From NCBI GenBank assembly GCA_964492185.1, contig CAZBJH010000047.1, positions 1 to 22,517 on the forward strand: DNA of 22,517 nt. The letters run 5' to 3'. The stretch's first letter is position 1; the number at the start of each line of letters is the position of its first letter. Position numbers and translations under genes: made by a program. Under the pieces are notes generated by a model that worked only from the letters and a program-made list of their open reading frames with translations, did not search any database and was not told the DNA's origin. Below are positions 6,674 through 14,353 of the stretch, in pieces. The DNA comes from JAFGSZ01 sp964492185 (GTDB lineage: Bacteria > Bacteroidota > Bacteroidia > Bacteroidales > UBA10428).

Positions 6674-7417
6674 ATGAAAGCAATGATACTTGCAGCAGGA
6701 AAGGGAACCCGGCTGCAACCACTTACTAACACGCGACCAAAAGCTTTGATCGGTACCAGGGATACTCCAATGCTTGAACACCAGATCCGGTATTTAAATC
6801 ATTTCGGTGTAAAAGAGATTATTATTAATGTACACCATTTTGCTGATCAGATCATTGATTTTGTGAGGAAGAAGAAATTCGGTTGCCGTATCGAATTTTC
6901 TGATGAACGGGGGAAATTATTGAATACTGGCGGGGGATTAAAAAGGGCATCATGGTTTTTTGATAATAATGAACCCTTTATACTTACCGGGGTAGATATT
7001 TATACTGATCTTGATCTCAATAGTCTTATCCTCTTTCATAAACGACATAAACCGCTTGTTACCCTGGCGGTTAAAAAAAGAAAATCTTCCCGTGACCTGT
7101 TACTTGATCCGGATATGCGTCTTTGTGGCTGGATTAATAATTTAACCGGTGAGGTCCGCATGGCATGTGATACGGAACAGCCTTTGTCCCCATGGGGATT
7201 CAGTGTAATACATATTATTGAACCGTCCATTTTCAGTCTTATAAGTGAAACAGGTGCTTTTTCAATTATGTCAGTATATTTGCGTATGGCTGAAAGGCAC
7301 AATATTCTTGGCTATCCTCATAATGATGATGAATGGATCGAACTCGGCCGTCTTGAGAATCTAAATGATAAACAAATGATACGAAGAGTGAGCAATATCA
7401 CCCGGCATTTTCAATAA
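6674..7417 (+). CDS. MurU-like sugar-phosphate nucleotidyltransferase
   Basis: The 247-residue cytosolic protein is a Rossmann-type nucleotidyltransferase. It opens with the signature MILAAGKGTRLQPLT and continues TRPKALI, which bind the nucleotide triphosphate. LLNTGGGLKRA near residue 80 and GVDIYTDLDL near residue 107 match the sugar- and metal-binding motifs of the MurU group, which makes UDP-MurNAc from MurNAc-1-phosphate. In Pseudomonas, MurU works right after the kinase AmgK. Here the AmgK-like fusion ends 5 bases upstream, so the pair is almost certainly one transcription unit with successive steps. The ATG at 6674 is chosen; a TTG nine bases earlier would overlap the previous stop. 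The protein lacks a C-terminal acyltransferase hexapeptide domain. The exact sugar and nucleotide remain inference. Confidence 0.85.
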   Translation: MKAMILAAGKGTRLQPLTNTRPKALIGTRDTPMLEHQIRYLNHFGVKEIIINVHHFADQIIDFVRKKKFGCRIEFSDERGKLLNTGGGLKRASWFFDNNEPFILTGVDIYTDLDLNSLILFHKRHKPLVTLAVKKRKSSRDLLLDPDMRLCGWINNLTGEVRMACDTEQPLSPWGFSVIHIIEPSIFSLISETGAFSIMSVYLRMAERHNILGYPHNDDEWIELGRLENLNDKQMIRRVSNITRHFQ

Positions 7418-7552
7418 AATACGTAATTTATACGTATAATCATGAAAAAACAGTTTTGTTTTAATAATAAATTTATCTCTGAGTAGTTGTATTATGATAT
7501 AATAGATCATTGATTACATTTAATAAATCATTAATATTGACAAAATAGGCCA

Positions 7553-10500
7553 GTGAAGAAGATTTTACATATAGTTTTATTCCTTACAGTTGTGTTTACC
7601 TATGCCTTCTCACAAACACATTTTGAACATTTTTCTGTTTCGGACGGATTATCTAACAGTTCAGTCAAATCCATCATACAGGATAATAACGGATTCCTGT
7701 GGTTTGGCACTTTAAATGGATTGAACCGTTACGACGGTTTTAATATTGAGGTATTCAAGCAACAACCCGGAAATCTTAACAGCCTTGCCAATAGCCGGGT
7801 TGTGGACATTTATGAAGATGCCCATCATTATTTGTGGATACTTACATTTGATAATAATATTCATCGTTATGATCCACGTACCGATAGTTTTTTAAATATA
7901 AGAAAACTTATCACAAATTATGGAAATACCAGAATTTCAATTGCACTGACGGAAACAGGTAAGGGAACAATATGGATGAAGTTGACCAGTGGTGGATTGA
8001 TACGTTTTGAAGGTTCTGCAGAACCGGATTATTACCGGATAACAATATTTGATACGACAAATATATTGCCTGGCAATCATGTTCATTTCATTCATGAGGA
8101 TAAGATGAACCGGGTTTGGATAGGGACGGACAAGGGAATGGTGGCAATGGCAAATGATTCAATTCCTGTCGGGTCAACTGATCATATAGTTTTTTTTGGA
8201 AATGATGATCCCATGAACTTCTCTAATGCCTGTGAAACTGCAAATAAACTCTGGTTTGGCACTGCAAACAATGGAATGATAGTTTATTCATTTTCTGATT
8301 CTTCGTTTACCCGTCTGGTTTTTGACGAAAAAACAGATAGCCGGATCATCGGTATACGCGAAGGGATTTCAAATGATATTTTAATTGTCACTGCTAAAAA
8401 CGGGGCATTTTATTATTCTGATGAGGGATCTGATCACATTCATTTGGATTCTGATGAAGGCTTTATTCTGGATCTTGACCGTTTGGACTTTATTAAAGTA
8501 TATTGTGACAATTTTGGTAAATTCTGGATTATTAACCGACATCGTGGAATTACCTTGTTTGATCCGGAAACGCGGATGTTTACATACTTCGGCCTTAATT
8601 CGGAAAAACGTGAATCTCCCGGGGAGGACGATAAGCATATTTTTTTCGAAGACTCTAATAATGACTTATGGGTAGGCATATATGGTGGTGGATTGTTTAA
8701 ATATAACAGAAAAAATAAATATTTCGATCATTTTTTTAATGATGAAAATGATAAGAACAGTTTATCGTCAAATTTTGTATTGTCAATTTTTGAAGACCAT
8801 TCTAATAATCTTTGGATTGGCACTTTCCAGGGCGGATTGAACAAAATGGGGCTGTTTCGTTATGATTTTCAGTATCATCAACCGGTAAGAAATTCTGTTT
8901 TACATACTGAGAATGAAGTGAGAAGCATGATTGAGGACAGCTTTGGCCGCTTATGGATTGGAACGAAAGACGGGCATGTTTATTGTTTAAACAAGCAAAA
9001 TGAAAAGATCTTCAGGATCCCGGAAGATATCCCCTCCTGGATATATGGCAAGGCCAATGTTTATGCATTACTTGAAGACAGGGGAGGAAGCTTGTGGGTA
9101 GGAACAAAAGGTAACGGCGTATTTAGAATAAACGGCTTATTAAAAAAAGAACGGTTTTCGAAAAATGATTATAGAATTGATCATATTGTTGCATCACAAA
9201 ATGGCGATAAAATATCCGGCCTTAGCGATAATGATATATATTCACTGCTTCAGGATAACCATGGACAGATATGGATCGGTTCCTATAACGGGGGGCTAAA
9301 CCTGATCCAATCACCGGATGAAAATCTTGATATTGTGCATTTTCTTAATAATGAAGATATTAAGTCATCACTGATTGATAACAGGGTAAGATTTCTTTTC
9401 CAGGATGATGAACACAGGTTATGGATTGCGACTTCTCATGGAATAAGTATGCTTGAGGAAAAATACTTTAAATCATTTGTAAAGACCTTTAAAAACTTTA
9501 ATAGCCGGCAGTCAGACATAAATACCTTATCCAATAATGATGTGGTTTGCATCTATCAGGATAAATACCGTAATATATGGGCCGGCACGTATGGTGGCGG
9601 GTTGAATTTAATACACGAGACGGAGAATGGAAACTTTTGGTTTGAGCATTTTACAATGGAACACGGGTTTTCGAGTGATGTAATTTTGAGTATTCAGGAA
9701 GATGATGAAGGAAATCTATGGTTGGGAACTGATAATGGTTTATGTAAATTTTTATCTGACAGATCAAACTCTATAAATTTTGTAAAAGATGAGGGCCATG
9801 GTGAAGAAATTTTTTCCGAGGGCTGCGGTTTGAAAACATCTGCAGGAAAGCTGGTATTCGGACAAAAGAACGGCTTTGTTGAGTTTTATCCCGAAGAGAT
9901 AACTATCAGAAGAAAACAGTATCCCGTGGTCATTACAAATTTCAAAATCTCCAACCGGGTAATTGAACCAGGCATGAAGAACTCACCGTTATCAAGATCG
10001 ATTGAATATATTGATGAAATATCACTTAAGTATAATCAGAACTCATTTGAATTTGAATACTCCACATTGGATTATGTTCATCCCGAACGCTGTCAGTTCG
10101 CGTATATTCTGGAAGGATTTGGAGAGGATTGGAACTATGTGGGAAAAAAACGAATAGCTACTTATACAAATATTGATCCGGGAGAATACACATTCAGGTT
10201 AAAAGCCACTAATAATTATGGTTACTGGAATTCTGATGAAAAAGTATTGCATTTAATCATTACGCCGCCTTTTTGGAAAACGATCTGGTTCCGGGTTATT
10301 CTCGTTCTTATGATCATTATGCTTATCACAGGTTTATATTATTACAGGCTAAACAATTATTTGCGTAAACAGCGTGAATACCTTATAAGAACTGTAAAGG
10401 AACGTACACGTGAAGTAGAGCAAAAGAATGAGCAGCTTATGGAACAAACAAATGTTCTGAATGAGACCAACACGCAGTTAGAAGAAAGGCAACAGTATAT

Positions 10501-11260
10501 CGAAGAACAGGCGGAAGAACTAACATGCCAGACCGAACATCTTGAAGATATGAACCAGAAGCTTGATGAGATGAATAAAACAAAAGACAGGTTTTTTTCC
10601 ATAATTGCTCATGATCTGAAGAATCCGTTTAATTCCATACTTGGCTTTTCTGAACTTATGATACATAAATACGATAAGTTAGATGATGATAAAAGGAAAT
10701 ATTATCTTGATATTATTTTTAAGTCGGCAAGGAATATATACCAGTTACTGGAAAATCTTCTGGAATGGGCTAGATCACAGACAGATAATCATTCTTTCAA
10801 TCCGGTTAATTTTAAATTGCGTGAAGTAATAGATGATATTATTGAACTATCAGATAACCAGATCCAGGAAAAGGGTATTGATGTAAAGGTTGATATTCCT
10901 GAAGATTTGAAGGTTTTTGCTGACAGGAATATGATAAATACTGTTATCCGGAACCTGTTCACAAACGGATTAAAATTCACCAATAAAGGAAATATTAGTA
11001 TATATTCAACTTTATATAATAGATCTGTTAAAGTTTCGATCAGTGATACCGGCACAGGAATCGCCGAAGACAGGCTTAAAGGGCTGTTTGATATTGATAA
11101 GAAACAATCGACAACAGGTACGAAAGGAGAAGCCGGAACAGGCCTGGGTCTGCTTATTTGTAAAGAGTTGATTGAAAAACACGGGGGAGTTATTGAGGTT
11201 AACAGTAAGGTAGGAGAGGGCAGTACTTTTTCGTTCAGTTTATCCTCGGATAAAAAGTGA
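7553..11260 (+). CDS. Reg_prop/Y_Y_Y-type membrane sensor histidine kinase
   Basis: The 1235-residue protein starts at a GTG that opens a signal peptide (residues 1-20, cleavage near AFSQ). Residues about 22-810 form two periplasmic beta-propellers built from Reg_prop repeats of the type DNNGFLWFGTLNGLNRYDG, recurring as NDLWVGIYGGGLFKY, NLWIGTFQGGLNK and NIWAGTYGGGLNLI. A Y_Y_Y domain spans about 820-895 and a membrane helix about 911-932. A Gln/Glu-rich coiled coil (about 940-1010) leads to the HisKA domain with phospho-acceptor His1020 in IIAHDLKNP. The ATPase shows its N box (Asn1134, Asn1138), G1 box (DTGTG from 1165) and G2 box (GTGLGL from 1195). Unlike most Bacteroidota relatives it ends here, with no receiver and no AraC-type DNA-binding domain, so a separate response regulator is needed. 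None is in the window, and the ligand is unknown. Confidence 0.92.
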   Translation: MKKILHIVLFLTVVFTYAFSQTHFEHFSVSDGLSNSSVKSIIQDNNGFLWFGTLNGLNRYDGFNIEVFKQQPGNLNSLANSRVVDIYEDAHHYLWILTFDNNIHRYDPRTDSFLNIRKLITNYGNTRISIALTETGKGTIWMKLTSGGLIRFEGSAEPDYYRITIFDTTNILPGNHVHFIHEDKMNRVWIGTDKGMVAMANDSIPVGSTDHIVFFGNDDPMNFSNACETANKLWFGTANNGMIVYSFSDSSFTRLVFDEKTDSRIIGIREGISNDILIVTAKNGAFYYSDEGSDHIHLDSDEGFILDLDRLDFIKVYCDNFGKFWIINRHRGITLFDPETRMFTYFGLNSEKRESPGEDDKHIFFEDSNNDLWVGIYGGGLFKYNRKNKYFDHFFNDENDKNSLSSNFVLSIFEDHSNNLWIGTFQGGLNKMGLFRYDFQYHQPVRNSVLHTENEVRSMIEDSFGRLWIGTKDGHVYCLNKQNEKIFRIPEDIPSWIYGKANVYALLEDRGGSLWVGTKGNGVFRINGLLKKERFSKNDYRIDHIVASQNGDKISGLSDNDIYSLLQDNHGQIWIGSYNGGLNLIQSPDENLDIVHFLNNEDIKSSLIDNRVRFLFQDDEHRLWIATSHGISMLEEKYFKSFVKTFKNFNSRQSDINTLSNNDVVCIYQDKYRNIWAGTYGGGLNLIHETENGNFWFEHFTMEHGFSSDVILSIQEDDEGNLWLGTDNGLCKFLSDRSNSINFVKDEGHGEEIFSEGCGLKTSAGKLVFGQKNGFVEFYPEEITIRRKQYPVVITNFKISNRVIEPGMKNSPLSRSIEYIDEISLKYNQNSFEFEYSTLDYVHPERCQFAYILEGFGEDWNYVGKKRIATYTNIDPGEYTFRLKATNNYGYWNSDEKVLHLIITPPFWKTIWFRVILVLMIIMLITGLYYYRLNNYLRKQREYLIRTVKERTREVEQKNEQLMEQTNVLNETNTQLEERQQYIEEQAEELTCQTEHLEDMNQKLDEMNKTKDRFFSIIAHDLKNPFNSILGFSELMIHKYDKLDDDKRKYYLDIIFKSARNIYQLLENLLEWARSQTDNHSFNPVNFKLREVIDDIIELSDNQIQEKGIDVKVDIPEDLKVFADRNMINTVIRNLFTNGLKFTNKGNISIYSTLYNRSVKVSISDTGTGIAEDRLKGLFDIDKKQSTTGTKGEAGTGLGLLICKELIEKHGGVIEVNSKVGEGSTFSFSLSSDKK

Positions 11261-11268
11261 TCTTCTTA

Positions 11269-11475
11269 TTTTTTTCAACAATCCACGATGGTCTTCCTTC
11301 AAATGATATATATTAGGCAATAGATGACGGACTGGGTAATATATGGATATCAACAGCATCCGGATTATCAAAATTCATTAGCGGGGTAAATGAACCGGCC
11401 GTTCCTGGTTTCAAAAATTTCGATACGGAGGACGGTTTGCAAAGCAGTCAGTTTCGTTATAACGCCTATTATAGG
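11269..11475 (+). pseudogene. Remnant of a second Reg_prop sensor gene
   Basis: One frame reads as typical propeller sequence: STIHDGLPSNDIY, a TAG stop (11314-11316), then AIDDGLGNIWISTASGLSKF and ending FDTEDGLQSSQFRYNAYYR. The DGLPSND and GNIWIST..GLSKF motifs are the classic Reg_prop pattern. The phrase GLQSSQFRYNAYY resembles the last blade before a Y_Y_Y domain, so internal sequence has been lost. The remnant has no start, one in-frame stop, and is cut at 11472 by an inverted-repeat element. It lies 8 bases behind the intact kinase but does not closely match that gene's own corresponding segment, so it more likely derives from a different paralogue. Confidence 0.75.
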
Positions 11476-11783
11476 GTCTGCTGAAAAACACGAAATATAT
11501 TTATCCTGTATTATTCATGCGTCAGGTTCGGGGCATATGCAAGGCGTCGGAAGTTGAGGCTATAGTAACCTACCGTGAAGCTTTCGCAACGAAGCATATG
11601 CCCTGAAACTGGCGCACTTTGTAAAAATAAATGAAAATTATATTTCGTGACCCTGTTTGTTATCCTGTTAACTTTCAACCCATAAAATAATTTTCATTGA
11701 TTTTCATGAACCTTTAGCCCGGCGAAGTCAATAATGCAGGTTATAATGATAGATGATGCAATACAGACTTTTTCAGCAGTCCC
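11474..11783. mobile_element. MITE-like element with 15-17 bp terminal inverted repeats
   Basis: The ends TAGGGTCTGCTGAAAAA (11472-11488) and TTTTTCAGCAGTCCCTA (11769-11785) are inverted repeats with one mismatch in 17. If the element proper runs from GGG to CCC it is 310 bp long and flanked by TA on both sides, as for elements that duplicate a TA target. It encodes no transposase. A second nested inverted repeat lies inside: CACGAAATAT (11489-11498) against ATATTTCGTG (11640-11649), and GCGTCAGGTTCGGGGCATAT onward (11519-11540) against 11594-11615, with 19 of 22 positions matching. It interrupts the sensor-gene remnant, so it inserted into or next to an old coding sequence. Confidence 0.65.
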
Positions 11784-11899
11784 TACATTAACGATTAAAC
11801 TGAAGTTGCCAGCCGGGAATAAAATTAATTCCAAAGGACCTGTTTTTATCATATGACTTTTTATTATTAATTTAGCCTTTCGAAATCCTGTATACTTAG

Positions 11900-12050
11900 T
11901 GTTTGTCCATAAAGTCCCATTTGCCGCGTTACGCTTGTCCGAAAATTGCTCGTTTACGACTTGTAAACTCCGCGTTTTCGGACTGCACGAGCCTTGCAAA
12001 TGAAACTTTATGAACAGACACATGGCATATTAAACATTTTGTCAACTTTA
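11900..12050. repeat. Dispersed palindromic repeat, copy 2, with truncated copy after it
   Basis: This is a nested palindrome. The outer 25-base arms 11900-11924 and 11996-12020 match at 21 positions. GTCCGAAAA (11937-11945) pairs with TTTTCGGAC (11975-11983). The inner hairpin is GTTTAC (11952-11957) with GTAAAC (11963-11968) and a 5-base loop. Segments from 11914 to the tail ATTAAACATTTTGTCAACTT (12029-12048) also occur at 3027-3226. About 15 bases further on, CTTAGAGTCTGTCCGTAATG (12065-12084) resembles the left edge CTTAGTGTTTGTCCATAAAG (11895-11914), which suggests a truncated third copy. A 109-codon minus-strand open frame across this area (11694-12023) has no recognisable family and is not called. 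Confidence 0.75.
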
Positions 12051-12249
12051 TAGACGGATACTACTTAGAGTCTGTCCGTAATGACATCCGCCGGATAATT
12101 AACTGATTGTGTATCCTTTTGTCTTTTATTATAAATGGCTGATAATTAAGAAGATTGTGTAACGGTTATATCTGTCCTTAAATTGTAAATAATTCATTGT
12201 CAGTTTGTTAAAAAGTTATACGAAAAAGTAAATTATAAAATGTAAAAAG

Positions 12250-12963
12250 ATGAATGCTATCGCTGAGGAATTAAATGCCCGGTTTCAAAAGACCGGACCA
12301 GAAAAGGTACTTGAATATTTTCTGAACGAATACCAAGAAAATGCCGTTTTAGGATCAAGTCTTGGCGCTGAGGACCAGGTGCTGACAGATATGATCGTGA
12401 AGATTGATAAAAATGCCCGGATCTTTACACTGGATACGGGAAGGATGTTTCCGGAAACCTACAAAGTTTTGGAAGAAACAAATAGAAAATACGGGATCAA
12501 TATCGAGGTATATTTTCCGAATTCTGAGCGGGTAGAGGAGATGGTCCGGGAAAGGGGCATTAATCTTTTTTACCAGAGCGTTGAGAACAGGAAATTATGC
12601 TGTCATATTCGTAAAGTTGAACCTTCTCAACGTGCCCTGAGGGGAGCTGAAATTTGGTTCACGGGTATCCGCAAGGACCAGACCATATCACGCTTTTATA
12701 ATAAAATGGTGGAATATGACAAGGACTATGGATTAATGAAAGTCAATCCACTGTTAAACTGGACAGAGAAACAGGTATGGGAATATATCCGTAAGAATGA
12801 TCTGCCATACAATGAGTTGCATGACAAAGGTTTCCCGAGTATAGGCTGTCAGCCCTGTACCCGTTCGGTTCAGCCGGGTGAAGATGCCCGTGCCGGACGA
12901 TGGTGGTGGGAACAGGCAGAACACAAGGAGTGTGGTTTGCATGTGGAGGAGAAGAAGAAGTGA
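12250..12963 (+). CDS. cysH: Assimilatory APS/PAPS reductase (Fe-S type)
   Basis: The 237-residue cytosolic enzyme belongs to the PP-loop CysH family and reduces (phospho)adenylyl sulfate to sulfite with thioredoxin as electron donor. LGSSLGAEDQVL is the PP-loop-like motif (family form SxSxGxxxx), followed by FTLDTGRMFPETY and GIRKDQTISR. The pairs Cys117-Cys118 and Cys200-x2-Cys203 are the ligands of the [4Fe-4S] cluster found in APS-type reductases and missing from the E. coli-type PAPS enzyme, so APS is the probable substrate. Cys228 in KECGLHV is the catalytic thiol. The stop codon lies in the first GTGAACA unit of a repeat array. It is convergent with the aprBA-qmoABC operon, whose product performs the same reaction with another electron donor. 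No cysD, cysN or sulfite reductase is next to it. Confidence 0.92.
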   Translation: MNAIAEELNARFQKTGPEKVLEYFLNEYQENAVLGSSLGAEDQVLTDMIVKIDKNARIFTLDTGRMFPETYKVLEETNRKYGINIEVYFPNSERVEEMVRERGINLFYQSVENRKLCCHIRKVEPSQRALRGAEIWFTGIRKDQTISRFYNKMVEYDKDYGLMKVNPLLNWTEKQVWEYIRKNDLPYNELHDKGFPSIGCQPCTRSVQPGEDARAGRWWWEQAEHKECGLHVEEKKK

Positions 12964-12988
12964 ACAGTGAACAGTGAACAGTGAACAG
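12961..12988. repeat. GAACAGT heptamer array at the cysH stop
   Basis: Nearly four perfect GAACAGT units run from 12962 to 12988 and then into the gap. The same unit in the same orientation occurs at 5196-5230. The TGA stop of cysH (12961-12963) is part of this array. Confidence 0.9.
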
Positions 12989-13088
12989 NNNNNNNNNNNN
13001 NNNNNNNNNNNNNNNNNNNNNNNNNNNNNNNNNNNNNNNNNNNNNNNNNNNNNNNNNNNNNNNNNNNNNNNNNNNNNNNNNNNNNNNN
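12989..13088. other. Assembly gap (100 N)
   Basis: Exactly 100 undetermined bases between cysH and the end of qmoC, flanked by heptamer repeats on both sides. The actual amount of missing sequence is unknown. Confidence 0.97.
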
Positions 13089-13192
13089 GAAGGAAGAAGA
13101 GCTCGAAGCTCGAAGCTCGAAGCTGTGAAAGAGCTATTTCCCTCCTGGGAGGGGTAGGGGGTGGGTCGTTAAAGGTAATCGGTAATCAGTAA
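13089..13192. repeat. Heptamer repeats and C-rich palindrome after the second gap
   Basis: About 3.6 units of AGCTCGA (13100-13124), a CCCTCCTGGGAGGGG element with a G-rich tail ending GTGGGTC (13140-13167), and two GGTAATC heptamers (13174-13187). The C-rich element is the third copy in the window, after 5000-5028 and 5089-5116. The stretch lies between the ends of two convergent genes and shows no conventional terminator. Confidence 0.88.
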
Positions 13193-13242
13193 AGTTGGTG
13201 CTGAAATAGAACTTACATTTATCAGACAGAGATTTTCCCAAT

Positions 13243-14334
13243 TCACCTACGTTCATACCGCCTGCTAAATATCAGGGCTGTAAAACGGTATATGAAATGC
13301 CCGAATTTGGTATAGGGAGCATAGATGATCAGAAACCATACCAAAACGAGATGAACGAAATAAAGATGATAGGCGGATGACCAGTTCCCGAACCGGGCAA
13401 ACTCCATCAGCACTCCTGAAATAGTAAGTAAAAATAAAACAACGGGAAGCATCCAGTCGTGATAATTGCTTTTTCCTTTTTTATCCGTTATGCGTTTAAT
13501 AATCATCATGCTGGTACCTACGATCAGCATTAAAGCTGCTACATTACCCATAATCTTTACCGGGTGGAATAATGATAAGGGGTAATTATTTGTTATGCTG
13601 GCTATTATGGCAAATGCAGTAGTCAGCAGCAGGAGGATAAAACCATAAAAAACAAGAAAATGATTGATCCCTCTTGATTTTTGAGCACTGCATTGCCGAA
13701 ATTTCCGGTGGGTGGCAATTTCTTTAAATGTATCTGTTAAAAGGGATATCCATCCTTTATTGCTTTTTTTATGGTTTGGTGGAAGGAATGATTTCATATC
13801 ATTCCAGAATTGTTTAAGGCCATATAATGTGCAAATAATGACGGTAAAAGTCAAACCCATAAATAATCCGTCGAGCCAGGCGTGCGGGAAAAATTTGGAA
13901 TAGATAACCGGACCTGGTGGTATATGTAATGTTCCGGCTAAGGCAAGAACCGCCAGTATAATAATAACCGGAACAGCCAGCGCGACAGGTAACCATGAAG
14001 GTTTGCCCAATAATACACCCAGAATTTTTGGGCGCGCGTAATATTTGTAATTTAACTGCCTGAGTGCAGCAAGGATATCAGCCGGCCGAACCCCACGCGG
14101 ACAATAAGTTGAACAATCACCGCATTGATAACATATCCACAGATCAGGATTGCCAATCAGCTTGTTTTTAATGCCCCATGCTGCCCATATCATTTCTTTG
14201 CGTGGGAACGGGTTGTCATCAGGCGTTAATGAACAAACAGCCGAGCATTCGCCACATTGCATACAGTTTTTTGCTGCCCCGTTACTCAGTTTTTTTATTT
14301 CATCAATGAAATCAGTATCCGGCTGAATATACAT
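13243..14334 (-). CDS. qmoC: QmoC, HdrC/HdrE-like membrane subunit of the quinone-interacting oxidoreductase
   Basis: The 363-residue protein combines an HdrC-like ferredoxin domain with a cytochrome-b-like membrane domain. Cys24, 27, 30, 34 and Cys68, 71, 74, 78 form two CX2CX2CX3C motifs for [4Fe-4S] clusters. About six hydrophobic segments follow (near 115-138, 155-172, 224-245, 260-280, 295-313 and 323-340). Histidines at 225, 257, 323 and 328 in or near them are candidate heme b ligands. In sulfate reducers QmoC anchors the complex in the membrane and exchanges electrons with menaquinone. It is the last gene of the operon, 19 bases after qmoB. The length and the HdrC-plus-HdrE order are those of known QmoC proteins. 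Confidence 0.9.
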   Translation of the reverse strand: MYIQPDTDFIDEIKKLSNGAAKNCMQCGECSAVCSLTPDDNPFPRKEMIWAAWGIKNKLIGNPDLWICYQCGDCSTYCPRGVRPADILAALRQLNYKYYARPKILGVLLGKPSWLPVALAVPVIIILAVLALAGTLHIPPGPVIYSKFFPHAWLDGLFMGLTFTVIICTLYGLKQFWNDMKSFLPPNHKKSNKGWISLLTDTFKEIATHRKFRQCSAQKSRGINHFLVFYGFILLLLTTAFAIIASITNNYPLSLFHPVKIMGNVAALMLIVGTSMMIIKRITDKKGKSNYHDWMLPVVLFLLTISGVLMEFARFGNWSSAYHLYFVHLVLVWFLIIYAPYTKFGHFIYRFTALIFSRRYERR

Positions 14335-14353
14335 GATCTGTATTAATCAATTA

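Noticed and set aside
7422..7438. TACGTA..TACGTA inverted repeat before the sensor kinase as a regulator site
   Set aside because: The half-sites are AT-rich, self-palindromic and only 6 bp, which is weak in a genome of this composition, and no regulator is nearby.
11746..11859. Plus-strand phrase TLTIKLKLPAGNKINSKGP, resembling a beta-sandwich fragment of a larger protein
   Set aside because: It is short, crosses the right inverted repeat, ends in a stop and cannot be tied to a family by eye. It may be another relic but is not strong enough to list.
11694..12023. 109-codon minus-strand open frame
   Set aside because: It spans the right end of the MITE-like element and the second palindromic repeat, so it joins unrelated pieces of sequence.
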